Below are positions 51,597 to 60,557 of a stretch of DNA of 64,000 bases, piece by piece (the first letter of the stretch is position 1; each line of letters opens with the position of its first letter). Location: assembly GCF_030409875.1 (NCBI RefSeq), contig NZ_JAUFQR010000003.1, forward strand, positions 62,001 to 126,000, written 5' to 3'. The notes under the pieces were generated by a model. That model was given only the letters and a program-made list of their open reading frames with translations, was not told where the DNA came from and ran no database searches. Made by a program: the position numbers and the translations under genes. Source of the stretch: Chryseobacterium tructae. Its GTDB lineage: Bacteria > Bacteroidota > Bacteroidia > Flavobacteriales > Weeksellaceae.

Positions 51597-51618
51597 AGAT
51601 ATATAAAAAGATAAACGT

Positions 51619-52095
51619 ATGAAAAACGCTAGTATTATTGGCCTTAAAGAAGCCGACTGCAAGAAAATAGCAGAAAAACTAAATGCACTTTTAGCCAACT
51701 ATTCTGTATTTTATCAGAACACAAGAGGTTCTCACTGGAACATCAAAGGAGATCAGTTTTTTACCCTTCACCCGAAGTTTGAAGAACTTTATAATAGCTT
51801 AGTTTTAAAAATCGATGAAATTGCAGAAAGGATCCTGACTTTAGGAGCAACTCCCGCACACAACTATTCTGATTATTTAAAAGTAGCAACCATCAAAGAA
51901 AGCAAAGAAGTAACTGATGGGACTAAAAGTGTTGAACAAATCCTAAACTCATTCAAAGTAGTAATTGATCTTCAAAGAGAACTTTTAGACATTACAGATC
52001 AAGCTGGTGATGAAGGTACCAACTCTCAAATGAGCGACTATATCACAGAGCAAGAGAAAGAAGTTTGGATGTACAATTCCTATTTGGGGAAATAA
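51619..52095 (+). CDS. dps: Dps-family DNA-binding ferritin-like protein
   Basis: 158 residues, the family length. The ferroxidase residues at the subunit interface are clear: His39 in NTRGSHWNIKGDQFF, His51, and Asp66 and Glu70 in LKIDEIAERIL. Dps forms a 12-subunit shell that oxidises and stores iron with hydrogen peroxide and often binds DNA. The N-terminal tail is short (KNASIIGLKEADCK), so DNA binding is uncertain. Its own -7 box lies upstream, and a terminator follows at 52124-52150. Confidence 0.94.
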   Translation: MKNASIIGLKEADCKKIAEKLNALLANYSVFYQNTRGSHWNIKGDQFFTLHPKFEELYNSLVLKIDEIAERILTLGATPAHNYSDYLKVATIKESKEVTDGTKSVEQILNSFKVVIDLQRELLDITDQAGDEGTNSQMSDYITEQEKEVWMYNSYLGK

Positions 52096-52123
52096 ACAGG
52101 TAAGATCATCAAAATATTTTAAA

Positions 52124-52150
52124 AAAATCGCCTTACATTTAGGCGATTTT
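52124..52150 (+). terminator. Rho-independent terminator of dps
   Basis: AAAATCGCCT (52124-52133) pairs with AGGCGATTTT (52141-52150), a 10-bp stem with a 7-base loop, then ATTTTT. Confidence 0.88.
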
Positions 52151-52162
52151 ATTTTTAATTTT

Positions 52163-52170
52163 TATATTTG
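52163..52170 (+). promoter_or_regulatory. -7 promoter box of pncB
   Basis: TATATTTG matches TAnnTTTG exactly and lies 19 bases before the pncB ATG. No TTG is seen at -33; the dps terminator arm occupies that place. Confidence 0.5.
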
Positions 52171-52189
52171 CGTTAAAATTACACATATT

Positions 52190-53368
52190 ATGAACAACGT
52201 AAAACTCAATTCAATCTTAGATAACGATTTCTATAAAATAACCATGCAAAATGCAGTGGTAAAGTTATTCCCTAGTTCTGTTGTAAAATATGAATTTATC
52301 AACAGAGGAAAGCATCATTTTCCAGAAGGCTTTGATGTGGCATTAAGAGAAGCAGTCAATAAAATGGCTGAACTTAAACTTACCAAGGATGAAAAGAAGT
52401 TTATGGCCAGAACATGCCCATATATTGACCTGCCATATCTGGATTTCCTGGAAGGTTATCACTACGATCCGTCTGAAGTAAAAATTCATCAGGAAGGAGG
52501 AGACCTTTCTGTTATCGTTGAAGGACTATGGTACAGAACGATTCTTTGGGAGGTTCCTCTGTTAGCATTAATCAGTGAGCTCCATTACGAAATGAACCAC
52601 ATGGAGAGAGACTCCAATGAAGAGGTTATGAGTAAAACTATTGAGAAAGCAGACGCATTAGGCAGACTTGGGGTAACATTTGCAGAGTTTGGAACCAGAA
52701 GAAGACATTCTTATAAAGTACAAAATCTGGTAATGGAAGCTTTAACACAGAAAAAAGAATCTACATTCATCGGAAGTTCCAATGTGCATTTTGCTATGAA
52801 ATATGGGGTAAAACCAATTGGAACACATGCTCACGAATGGTTCATGTTCCATGCGGCGGAATATGGTTTCAAAATGGCCAATGAACTGGCTTTAGAACAT
52901 TGGGTAGATGTTTACAGAGGGGATTTGGGAGTCGCTCTTTCTGATACTTATACTACAGATGTCTTCTTCCAGCAATTTGATAAAAAATTCGCAAAACTAT
53001 TTGATGGTGTCCGTCACGACAGTGGTGATGCCCTGGAGTTTGCAGATAAAACAATTGCTCACTATCAGAAAAATGGGATCAATCCAATGTTTAAATATAT
53101 TATTTTCTCTGATGCTTTAAACCTTGAAAAGGTGGAAGAAATTACCAATTACTGCAGGGGAAAAATCGGAATCTCTTTTGGAATAGGAACCAACCTTACG
53201 AATGATGTCGGATTAAAGCCAATGAATATTGTGATGAAGCTGATTGGAGTACAGGCACCTAATAAAGAATGGATCCCAACCGTAAAACTTTCTGATGAAC
53301 ATGGAAAATATACTGGAGATCCAAAGATGATTGAATTGGCTAAAGAATTTTTAAGAATAAAAGATTAG
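52190..53368 (+). CDS. pncB: Nicotinate phosphoribosyltransferase
   Basis: 392 residues. It makes nicotinate mononucleotide from nicotinate and phosphoribosyl pyrophosphate in the NAD salvage pathway, in the cytoplasm. Key segments: LDNDFYKITMQNAVVKLFPS at the N-terminus, AEFGTRRRHSYK, GTHAHEWFMFHAAEYG with the autophosphorylated-type His region, DGVRHDSGDALEFADK in the phosphoribosyl site, and GKIGISFGIGTNLTNDVGLK. Length and motifs match the bacterial PncB family. It is a single gene with its own -7 box. Start is the ATG at 52190. Confidence 0.95.
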   Translation: MNNVKLNSILDNDFYKITMQNAVVKLFPSSVVKYEFINRGKHHFPEGFDVALREAVNKMAELKLTKDEKKFMARTCPYIDLPYLDFLEGYHYDPSEVKIHQEGGDLSVIVEGLWYRTILWEVPLLALISELHYEMNHMERDSNEEVMSKTIEKADALGRLGVTFAEFGTRRRHSYKVQNLVMEALTQKKESTFIGSSNVHFAMKYGVKPIGTHAHEWFMFHAAEYGFKMANELALEHWVDVYRGDLGVALSDTYTTDVFFQQFDKKFAKLFDGVRHDSGDALEFADKTIAHYQKNGINPMFKYIIFSDALNLEKVEEITNYCRGKIGISFGIGTNLTNDVGLKPMNIVMKLIGVQAPNKEWIPTVKLSDEHGKYTGDPKMIELAKEFLRIKD

Positions 53369-53446
53369 TTATAAAACTAAATCTAAGTAAAAATTTCAAC
53401 AATCAACTTCATACCCACTCGCTCACTCAAAATTTACAAAACAACT

Positions 53447-53508
53447 ATTACTGTGATAGTTATTGAAAAATCACGAAAACAACCGAACTATCACAGTAAT
53501 TCACAGTA
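53447..53508. repeat. 15-bp perfect inverted repeat with a third partial copy
   Basis: ATTACTGTGATAGTT (53447-53461) is the exact complement of AACTATCACAGTAAT (53486-53500), with a 24-base loop. TTCACAGTA (53500-53508) repeats part of the right arm (ATCACAGTA, 53490-53498) 10 bases on. No T-run follows, so it is not a standard terminator. Confidence 0.75.
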
Positions 53509-53598
53509 GTAGACAAAAAACACTAAATATTAAAAACTCAATAAAAAAAACAACAAAACTACATCTATTTGATTATCAATAATTAAAAATGTTATTTA

Positions 53599-53630
53599 TT
53601 TGTTAATTTCATTAAATATTGTTACATTCG
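53599..53630 (+). promoter_or_regulatory. Probable promoter of the GEVED protein gene
   Basis: TTTG (53599-53602) is followed after 20 bases by TACATTCG (53623-53630), one mismatch from TAnnTTTG. The ATG is 23 bases downstream. Confidence 0.5.
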
Positions 53631-53652
53631 GTAAAACAAAAAACTTTATTTT

Positions 53653-55257
53653 ATGAAAAAATTACTATTCTTGAGTTTCGCCGCATTGTCAATTATGGGC
53701 AGTGCACAGATTTTAGTTACAGAAAGCTTTGAAAACCCTACTTATCCCGGATTCGCAATAAGCGGGGGATATACGGATACCTCAGGTGTTTATACAGGCA
53801 CCGCTGCTTGTGATGGTTCTGCATTTATAGGAGCTGAAATATGGGGAGGTTCTTCTCTTGCTGGAAGAACTGTCAATTTAGTTTATACCAAACCAGCAAC
53901 TATGACTGCTAATGGTAAAAAAATTGACATTACATTTTCTTATTCTATCCTTGCCTATGATGATAGCAGCAGTATAGGAGGCACCTTAAGTGTGGCTTAT
54001 TCTACTAATGGGGGCACGTCTTACACCCCTGTTAGCGGTACTATTACATTGGCAACTACCGATACAACCTGTGCAACATTTACAGGCACTATTCCTGAAT
54101 CGGCTAATGTGAATGGAAACTTCATGCTAAGAATACAAACTATAGGAACGAGTGGTTCAACCTATGATTTTTATAGTTTTATAGACAATGTACGTATTAA
54201 ACAAGAAGTAACTGCCGCTCCGGCATGTACTACGATAAGCAGTCCTACAAACGCAGCAACAGGTGTTTCGGTACGTCCACAGATTACTTGGGGCGCTGTA
54301 GCAGGAGCTGAATCTTATAAATTAAAAATTGGTACCACATCAGGAAGTTCAAATATCTATTCAGGAACTACCTCCAATACATCCTTCACCCCTGCTCTAT
54401 CAGGTTTATTCCCAGTAAATACAACCCTTTACGCATCTGTTACTCCAAGTAATGCTTTAGGAGACGCTACAGGATGTCAGGAAATATCTTTTACAACAGG
54501 AACTAATTCTATTGCTCCTTACTGTGGTCCTCTTGTTGCTAAAATGGGAATTTATGGCATCACTAAGGTTCAGTACAGTAACTTGAACAGTCCATCTACA
54601 TCTACAACTATTGCGCATGAGGATTTTACCAATAAAGTAGCAACAGTTTCCAGAGGAACCAGTTATCCGCTCGTTCTTGAAGGAGCCGGTTTAGGAACTA
54701 ATAACCGTTTTGGATTTACAGTATTTATTGACTGGAATCAAAATGGAAGCTTTGCCGATCCTGGAGAAGCCTATTTTGTAACTTCCGATTTTGCGGGGGG
54801 AGCAGCAGGAACAGGTAGCTCAATTATAGTCAATAAAAACATTCCAGTACCCGCTACCGCTACGTTAGGCAATACCAGAATGAGAGTGAAGTATCAATTT
54901 AACAGCTCAACCACTTCTGTGAGAACAGAATTATCAGATCCATGCAGTGATGTAAGTGAAGGACAAGTAGAAGATTATACTATTACGGTAAATGATGTTG
55001 TACTTGCAACCTCAGAAACTGGTATAAATAAAAAATCAGAGATCTCGATCTACCCTAATCCATTTAAAGATATTTTAAAAATATCCGACATAAAAGGAGT
55101 AAAAGCGATCACTGTAACTGACATTGCCGGAAGACAGCTAAAAACACTTAAAGCCAGCAATGAAATTAACCTTTCTGATCTAGGTTCAGGTCTTTATCTA
55201 ATCGGTCTTCAAATGGAAGATGGAAATGTAAAAACATTGAAAGCCATTAAGAAATAA
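53653..55257 (+). CDS. Secreted GEVED-domain protein with type IX sorting domain
   Basis: 534 residues. Signal peptide 1-19 (ends GSAQ). Residues about 20-180 form a jelly-roll-like domain beginning ILVTESFENPTYPGFA and ending SFIDNVRI. About 190-285 is a fibronectin III-like domain (SSPTNAATGVSVRPQITWGA). About 340-445 is a GEVED domain: GFTVFIDWNQNGSFADPGEA and SEGQVEDYTITV. Residues about 460-534 are a type A sorting tail: ISIYPNPFKDILKIS, VTDIAGRQLKTLKA, ending KAIKK. It should be exported by Sec and then by type IX secretion. No enzyme site is seen; an adhesin-like or structural role is likely. Single gene with a terminator. Confidence 0.9.
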   Translation: MKKLLFLSFAALSIMGSAQILVTESFENPTYPGFAISGGYTDTSGVYTGTAACDGSAFIGAEIWGGSSLAGRTVNLVYTKPATMTANGKKIDITFSYSILAYDDSSSIGGTLSVAYSTNGGTSYTPVSGTITLATTDTTCATFTGTIPESANVNGNFMLRIQTIGTSGSTYDFYSFIDNVRIKQEVTAAPACTTISSPTNAATGVSVRPQITWGAVAGAESYKLKIGTTSGSSNIYSGTTSNTSFTPALSGLFPVNTTLYASVTPSNALGDATGCQEISFTTGTNSIAPYCGPLVAKMGIYGITKVQYSNLNSPSTSTTIAHEDFTNKVATVSRGTSYPLVLEGAGLGTNNRFGFTVFIDWNQNGSFADPGEAYFVTSDFAGGAAGTGSSIIVNKNIPVPATATLGNTRMRVKYQFNSSTTSVRTELSDPCSDVSEGQVEDYTITVNDVVLATSETGINKKSEISIYPNPFKDILKISDIKGVKAITVTDIAGRQLKTLKASNEINLSDLGSGLYLIGLQMEDGNVKTLKAIKK

Positions 55258-55278
55258 ACATATTCTAAAATAAATTGA

Positions 55279-55305
55279 AAAAGCGACAGTACATCTGTCG
55301 CTTTT
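55279..55305 (+). terminator. Rho-independent terminator
   Basis: AAAAGCGACAG (55279-55289) pairs with CTGTCGCTTTT (55295-55305), 11 bp with a 5-base loop, then ATTTT. It follows the GEVED protein gene. Confidence 0.88.
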
Positions 55306-55347
55306 ATTTTGTATACTTCGTCTACTCTATTTATAAAATAAAATACT

Positions 55348-55818
55348 ATGATATCAAAAGCTCTATTCGCCATCGCTTTACTTCTCTTCACACTATCTTT
55401 TGCACAGGAAAAGAAGAAAGAAAAACCAAAGTTCAACCAGGAGCTGGCTACTTCACTTGGAGCAGATCAATATGGTATGAAACCTTATACTATTGTGATG
55501 CTGACTACTGGTACTGCAAAAATTGAGGACAAAGCCAAAATGAGCAATCTGATGAAGGGACACATGACCAATATTGGAAAACTGGCTGATGAGGGGAAGA
55601 TAATTGTAGCCGGACCTTTCCTCGAAAAGAACAAAGAAAACTACCGTGGTATGTTTATTTTCAATACAAAATCTAAGGAAGAAGCAGAACAATGGGTAAA
55701 AACAGACCCTGCAGTTCAGGCAGGAGTTTTCAGTTATGAGATCTTCCCCTGGTATGGCTCAGCGGCATTACCTCTATATCTTAAGCATCATGAAGAAATT
55801 TCAAAAGAAAATCCTTAA
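55348..55818 (+). CDS. Exported YciI-like protein
   Basis: 156 residues. Signal peptide ends TLSFAQ. The mature protein matches the YCII-related (dimeric alpha-beta barrel) fold: MKPYTIVMLTTG, MKGHMTNIGKLADEGKIIVA, GPFLEKNKENYRGMFIFNTK and EEAEQWVKTDPAVQAGVFSY, with the typical His and the PxxxxG pattern. Most YciI proteins are cytoplasmic; this one has an export signal. Reaction unknown. It is a single gene with a terminator just after it. Start is the ATG at 55348. Confidence 0.87.
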   Translation: MISKALFAIALLLFTLSFAQEKKKEKPKFNQELATSLGADQYGMKPYTIVMLTTGTAKIEDKAKMSNLMKGHMTNIGKLADEGKIIVAGPFLEKNKENYRGMFIFNTKSKEEAEQWVKTDPAVQAGVFSYEIFPWYGSAALPLYLKHHEEISKENP

Positions 55819-55824
55819 AAAAAT

Positions 55825-55849
55825 AAAATCCCTCTAATGGAGGGATTTT
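55825..55849 (+). terminator. Rho-independent terminator
   Basis: AAAATCCCTC (55825-55834) pairs with GAGGGATTTT (55840-55849), 10 bp with a 5-base loop. It ends the YciI-like gene and lies 7 bases before the stop of the - strand peptide gene, which it may also serve. Confidence 0.85.
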
Positions 55850-55855
55850 GTATTG

Positions 55856-56023
55856 TTAGTCAAAACAAATAAATGGTTTTCTAGGTGGATAGCAACAATA
55901 AGGGTTACTACAGAATGTATAGCCGGCAGGGCAACCTCCATCTACAGGTGTTTCGCATGCTACTGCTGCACCTCCTAAAACAGTTTTCAACTCTTTTCTG
56001 TTTAAGTTTTTTAAATTTTTCAT
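55856..56023 (-). CDS. Double-glycine-leader peptide with six cysteines (bacteriocin-like)
   Basis: 55 residues, translated by hand. The leader MKNLKNLNRKELKTVLGG is a typical double-glycine leader of the kind cut by C39-peptidase ABC transporters. The mature part would be AAVACETPVDGGCPAG, then YTFCSNPYCCYPPRKPF and ICFD, with six Cys. Such precursors are labelled bacteriocin-like in Flavobacteriia, but their action is mostly unknown. A similar peptide gene is divergent at 56272-56508. No transporter or modifying enzyme lies in the window, so processing would depend on genes elsewhere. The ATG is at 56021-56023. Confidence 0.8.
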   Translation of the reverse strand: MKNLKNLNRKELKTVLGGAAVACETPVDGGCPAGYTFCSNPYCCYPPRKPFICFD

Positions 56024-56271
56024 AGGTATTTAGTTTGGTTTTAATTTCCTACTCTTAAGATTTTCGGATTCGTCTTTTATTTCTCTTTAATTGGAAATAA
56101 ATATACAATTTATTTTTTAATCAGCTAAATTTCAAATAATTATCAATAAATATATCATTATATCTATTGTTTTAATGAATTAATATAATTATTTTAGCAT
56201 ATAACAAAATGAACTTACAAGACTGTTTGTAAGCAAACTAAAACCATTGTTAAACTAAAAAAATTAATTCC

Positions 56272-56508
56272 ATGAAAAAAATGAAAACTTCAAAACTTTC
56301 GAGACCAGAGCTGAAAGAAGTAATCGGAGGGTATTTGCATCTGCCAGAATGTCCCGGAGGATGCCCTGGTGAAGGCATGATCAGATGTCCTGACGGCTCA
56401 ACGACTATGACTAATTTTATATGTATGGGCGGAAGATGTGAACCTGCTGCAAGATGCAAACCATTGGTTCTTGAACCTTTTCCAGATCCAATTATAGTTA
56501 CTCCTTAA
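56272..56508 (+). CDS. Double-glycine-leader peptide with six cysteines, larger form
   Basis: 78 residues. Leader MKKMKTSKLSRPELKEVIGG is the same type as in the divergent gene: LSRPELKEVIGG against LNRKELKTVLGG. The mature 58 residues start YLHLPECPGGCPGEG, have RCPDGSTTMTNFICMGG and RCEPAARCKP, and end in a Pro-rich tail; six Cys in all. The ATG at 56281, three codons on, is an alternative start. A terminator follows at 56529. Antibacterial, signalling or other action cannot be told from sequence. Confidence 0.8.
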   Translation: MKKMKTSKLSRPELKEVIGGYLHLPECPGGCPGEGMIRCPDGSTTMTNFICMGGRCEPAARCKPLVLEPFPDPIIVTP

Positions 56509-56528
56509 TTCGGGTAATAATAAATAAG

Positions 56529-56551
56529 GTGAGCTTTTAGGCTCACTTTTT
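56529..56551 (+). terminator. Rho-independent terminator of the + strand peptide gene
   Basis: GTGAGC (56529-56534) pairs with GCTCAC (56541-56546), followed by TTTTTT. It lies 20 bases past the peptide stop codon. Confidence 0.82.
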
Positions 56552-56640
56552 TAATATCCAAAGGTTCTTCTATAGGTGTCCAAAAGCGATACATTACCGA
56601 TCGCAGGTTTTTACTATCTTTAAATAAACAAAAAACCACC

Positions 56641-57396
56641 ATGAAAACCATTGAAGAAGTTCTGAAAAAACTTGATGAAATTATCATCTGGTGCAAAGAG
56701 AACAAAAGCCCCGCAGGATATTTTGCCTGTACTTACCGAATTATGACGGCGCAGGTTTTAAAAGGGATACAACAAAAAAAGTTTGAAGATAATCCCAGAA
56801 TGATACTGCTTGACATCGCTTTTGCACAACGATACCTTGAAGCATGGGAAAGCTACACTCATGGTAAAAAATGTACTAATTCCTGGTATATTGCTTTTGA
56901 AGCCACAACGAATAAAGATCTTCTCATCTTACAGCATATTTTTCTGGGAATGAATGCTCATATTAATTTGGATCTGGGAATCTCTGCCGCTTCCATTATG
57001 CCCTACCGGAAAATTAATCCTTTAAAAATGGACTTTGGAAATATTAATACTGTTATTGCCTCTATTAATCAGAAAGTACAGGATTCTCTGAACCAAATAT
57101 GCTATCCCGTACAACTCATTGATCAGATTTCCAACGGAAAAGACAATGCCATTTTGGATTTTGCTATTTCCAAAGCCAGAGATACTTCATGGGCAACAGC
57201 TGTGATTGCATCCAATACGCCTAATTTTCTAAGAGAACAGGTCATTAATATTGTAGATTATGCAGCTGCAAAAGTCGCTACACAGATCTTAAACCCCAAA
57301 ATCCTTACTCCTACTCTTCTCAAAGAACTGAAGAAATGTGAAAGCAATGATGTGGTAAAGAATATCGAAATTCTGGAATCTACGAAATCCTTTTAA
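56641..57396 (+). CDS. DUF5995-like protein
   Basis: 251 residues, soluble, helical, no signal peptide. It begins MKTIEEVLKKLDEIIIWCKE and has LDIAFAQRYLEAWESYTHGK, HIFLGMNAHINLDLGISAAS and KARDTSWATAVIA. The His-rich segment with GMNAHINLDL looks like a metal-binding or catalytic helix. I associate this pattern with the DUF5995 family, from memory and not from a search. Function unknown. It is a single gene; the terminator downstream serves the opposite strand. Start is the ATG at 56641. Confidence 0.75.
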   Translation: MKTIEEVLKKLDEIIIWCKENKSPAGYFACTYRIMTAQVLKGIQQKKFEDNPRMILLDIAFAQRYLEAWESYTHGKKCTNSWYIAFEATTNKDLLILQHIFLGMNAHINLDLGISAASIMPYRKINPLKMDFGNINTVIASINQKVQDSLNQICYPVQLIDQISNGKDNAILDFAISKARDTSWATAVIASNTPNFLREQVINIVDYAAAKVATQILNPKILTPTLLKELKKCESNDVVKNIEILESTKSF

Positions 57397-57400
57397 GCCA

Positions 57401-57434
57401 AAAAAGGCTGGGATCTTCCTCACGGATCCCAGCC
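57401..57434 (-). terminator. Rho-independent terminator of the metal efflux operon
   Basis: GGCTGGGATC (57406-57415) pairs with GATCCCAGCC (57425-57434), 10 bp with a 9-base loop; TTTTTT follows on the - strand. It lies 24 bases past the efflux pump stop. Confidence 0.88.
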
Positions 57435-57458
57435 AAATAATGAACAAATGAAAAGAAA

Positions 57459-60400
57459 CTATAGTGTTTCCTTATTCTTTTTACGGTAAGCATAATAGAA
57501 CACAATTGGTAATATGGTAAATGAAAGCAGCATACAGATAATTAATCCACCAACAATCATAATGGCCAAAGGTTTTTGAATTTCGGATCCCATTCCGTTG
57601 GACATTGCTGCCGGAAGAAGTCCCATAGATCCCATTAATGCAATCATCACTACCGGACGAATTCTGCTTTTCACTCCTTCAGAAATGGATTCTTTAAGTG
57701 ACATTCTATTCTGGAGATTCTCTTTCATCACACCGATCAGAACGATCCCATCAATAGTAGCGACACCGAAAAGGATAATAAAACCGATTCCCGCTGAGAT
57801 TCCAAAAATGGTTCCTGTAAACCAAAGGGATAAAAATCCGCCGATGAATGCAAAGGCTAATGTAATAGAAGAGATCAGGGTATCTTTTACATTCCCAAAG
57901 TTGAAATACAACAGCATCAGAATAAGCACAAGCGAAATAGGAACAACCATCGCCAATTGCTTAGCTGCTCTTTCTTTACTTTCGAATTCGCCTGCCCAAG
58001 TCATCTTGTGGCTTTTCGGAAGTTTCACCTCTTTATCCACTTTTTCTTTTGCTTCCTTAATAGTGCTTCCCAGGTCACGCCCTTCAATATTAAATCCTAC
58101 CCCAATGTATCTGCTGTTTCCTTCACGATAAATGAATGATGGCCCGGTATGATAGTCAATCGTTGCAATTTCCTTTAATGGAACTTTTTTATTATCCTGA
58201 GTTGGGATCAGAATATTTCCCATTTTTTCAGGGGTGTCACGATATTGTTTTTCGAATCTCAGCATCACATCAAACATTCTTTCTTCTTCATAGAACTTGG
58301 TAGCAGCCTGTCCGCCAATGGTCATTTCAATCACCGCTTGGGCATCTGCTGTGGAAATTCCGTATTTTGCCATTTTGGAATCGTGGAGCTGTATCCTCAA
58401 TTCAGGAAGGCCAATATTTTTAAAGACATTTACATCTGAAATTCCAGGAACCGTTCTGATAGAATTAGCAACCTGATTGGCATAATTTTCAAGTTCAAAT
58501 AAATTGTTTCCGAATATTTTAATCACCAGTGGTGCTTTTACTCCGGCTACATATTCTTCCACATTATCCTGAATCGGCTGACTGAATCCAAAATTAATTC
58601 CCGGATATTTTTCAAGGGAGACTCTCATTTCTTCAAGAAGCTCATCTTTGGATATCTTTTTCTTCCATTCATTTTCCGGTTTCAGCTGGATATTAAACTC
58701 AATATTAAAGAATCCTGTAGGGTCTGTTCCGTCATTAGGACGTCCTGTCTGTGTCATTACGAATTTCACTTCATCATACTTCATTAAAATCTCCTTCATC
58801 TCTTTGGTTAACCGAACAGATTCATCCAGATTCACACTATTTGGAAGAGTGGCACGTACATAAATAGCACCTTCATTCAGCTTAGGTAAGAATTCTGAAC
58901 CGTAGTTGGAAAATCTCCACCCACAAAGTGCAAGCAAGGCTACAAAACCGATCATAAATCCTTTCTTATAACGAACACTGAATTCATAAATTCTATAAAT
59001 ATTTACCTTAAAGAATCTTGAAATAAAGTTTTCTTTTTCTTCAATATTTTTAGTTAACAAAAGCTTACACATTGCCGGAACATAGGTCAAGCTCAGGATT
59101 AATGAACCTAGCAGCGCATATCCTAATGTAAAGGCTAAAGGAGAGAACATTTTACCTTCCACTTTCTGGAAAGAGAAGATAGGCATCAAAGCTACAATCA
59201 GGATCAATAAGGCAAAGAAAATATAGCTTGCCACACTTCCTGCACTTTTCTTAATGATTCCCAGTTTGGAAATTTTATTGAATCTCTTTAATCCAATCTT
59301 CTTGGCCTTCAGTTCTAGGGCGACAAACACATGTTCGACGATGACGAGAGTTCCTTCCAACAACAGCCCGAAATCCAATGCTCCCATCGAAATAAGGTTA
59401 GCCGGAAGTCCTTGAATTTTCAGCATAATAATGGCAAAAAGGAAAGCCAATGGAATTACTGATGCTACAATAAACGTTGTTCGCCAATTGTAAAGAAAGA
59501 TGAATACAATAATGGAAACCAGAATAACTCCTTCAATCAGGTTTTTGGAAACAGTATGAACGGTTGTATTTACCAATTCTGTACGATCAATGATGGGAAC
59601 AATCTGAACATCTCCAGGTAATTCTCCGCCATTCAATTCCTCTATTCTGTCTTTAAGTCTTGCAATTACCTCACTTGGATTTTCTCCACGAAGCATGATA
59701 ACAATTCCTTCTACAACATCATTTTCTTTATTATATCCTACCTGTCCCAATCTTGGTTTTGCTGATATTTTAACTTCAGCAACGTGTTTTACCAGAATAG
59801 GTGTAGAACCTTTTACTTCAATCTTAATATTTTCAATATCCTCTTTCTTTTCCAAAAGACCAATCCCCCGCACCACATAAGCCTGATCTCCTTTTGCTAC
59901 AACATCACCACCTACATTAATATTACTCTTCGAAACTGCTTCATACACATCCAGGGGGGAAAGGTCGTAATTGTGTAATTCTGTAGGATTAATTTTTATT
60001 TCATACGTTTTTTCTTCACCACCAAAACTCACGACATCAGCAACGCCAGGAACAGCCAACAACTCTCTTTCAACCACCCAATCCTGAATAGCAGTGACTT
60101 CTTTTATCGGTAATTTACTCTTGATAATATATCGGTAAATCTCACCGGTAGCTCCTGATGGAGGCTCAATACTGTATTCTGCACCCGAGGGAAGATTTAC
60201 ATTTCCCAGCTTATTGGATGCATATTGCTGTGCATAAAAATCATTGACATGGTCATCGAAAATCACCGTCACCACAGATAATCCGAACAGGGAAATAGAC
60301 CGTACCGAAGTTTTATTCGGAATAGCATTCATTTCCTTGGAAATTGGTAATGTGACAAACTTTTCTATTTCCTCAGCACTTCTTCCCGGCCATTGAGTAA

Positions 60401-60557
60401 TGACCCTCACTCTGGTATTGGTAACATCCGGAAATGCTTCAATCGGAGTGTGCATATAGGAATAGATTCCTCCAAGCAACAACATAAATGTTCCCAAAAG
60501 AACGATCAATGAGTTTTTTAAAGAGAAGGAAACTATATTCTGTACAAATTTTCGCAT
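57459..60557 (-). CDS. Heavy-metal RND efflux pump (CusA/CzcA family)
   Basis: 1032 residues, the inner-membrane proton-driven pump of a tripartite metal exporter. Twelve helices are set in two halves with large periplasmic domains. It begins MRKFVQNIVSFSLKNSLIVL and has the proton-relay/signature segment GALDFGLLLEGTLVIVEHVF in helix 4. That matches the DFGxxxDGAxxxVEN motif of the divalent-cation (Zn/Co/Cd) branch, with Glu in place of the second Asp. The metal therefore is more likely divalent than Cu or Ag, but this is inference. Its start overlaps the stop of the adaptor gene, so the two are coupled. The terminator follows. Confidence 0.93.
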   Translation of the reverse strand: MRKFVQNIVSFSLKNSLIVLLGTFMLLLGGIYSYMHTPIEAFPDVTNTRVRVITQWPGRSAEEIEKFVTLPISKEMNAIPNKTSVRSISLFGLSVVTVIFDDHVNDFYAQQYASNKLGNVNLPSGAEYSIEPPSGATGEIYRYIIKSKLPIKEVTAIQDWVVERELLAVPGVADVVSFGGEEKTYEIKINPTELHNYDLSPLDVYEAVSKSNINVGGDVVAKGDQAYVVRGIGLLEKKEDIENIKIEVKGSTPILVKHVAEVKISAKPRLGQVGYNKENDVVEGIVIMLRGENPSEVIARLKDRIEELNGGELPGDVQIVPIIDRTELVNTTVHTVSKNLIEGVILVSIIVFIFLYNWRTTFIVASVIPLAFLFAIIMLKIQGLPANLISMGALDFGLLLEGTLVIVEHVFVALELKAKKIGLKRFNKISKLGIIKKSAGSVASYIFFALLILIVALMPIFSFQKVEGKMFSPLAFTLGYALLGSLILSLTYVPAMCKLLLTKNIEEKENFISRFFKVNIYRIYEFSVRYKKGFMIGFVALLALCGWRFSNYGSEFLPKLNEGAIYVRATLPNSVNLDESVRLTKEMKEILMKYDEVKFVMTQTGRPNDGTDPTGFFNIEFNIQLKPENEWKKKISKDELLEEMRVSLEKYPGINFGFSQPIQDNVEEYVAGVKAPLVIKIFGNNLFELENYANQVANSIRTVPGISDVNVFKNIGLPELRIQLHDSKMAKYGISTADAQAVIEMTIGGQAATKFYEEERMFDVMLRFEKQYRDTPEKMGNILIPTQDNKKVPLKEIATIDYHTGPSFIYREGNSRYIGVGFNIEGRDLGSTIKEAKEKVDKEVKLPKSHKMTWAGEFESKERAAKQLAMVVPISLVLILMLLYFNFGNVKDTLISSITLAFAFIGGFLSLWFTGTIFGISAGIGFIILFGVATIDGIVLIGVMKENLQNRMSLKESISEGVKSRIRPVVMIALMGSMGLLPAAMSNGMGSEIQKPLAIMIVGGLIICMLLSFTILPIVFYYAYRKKNKETL

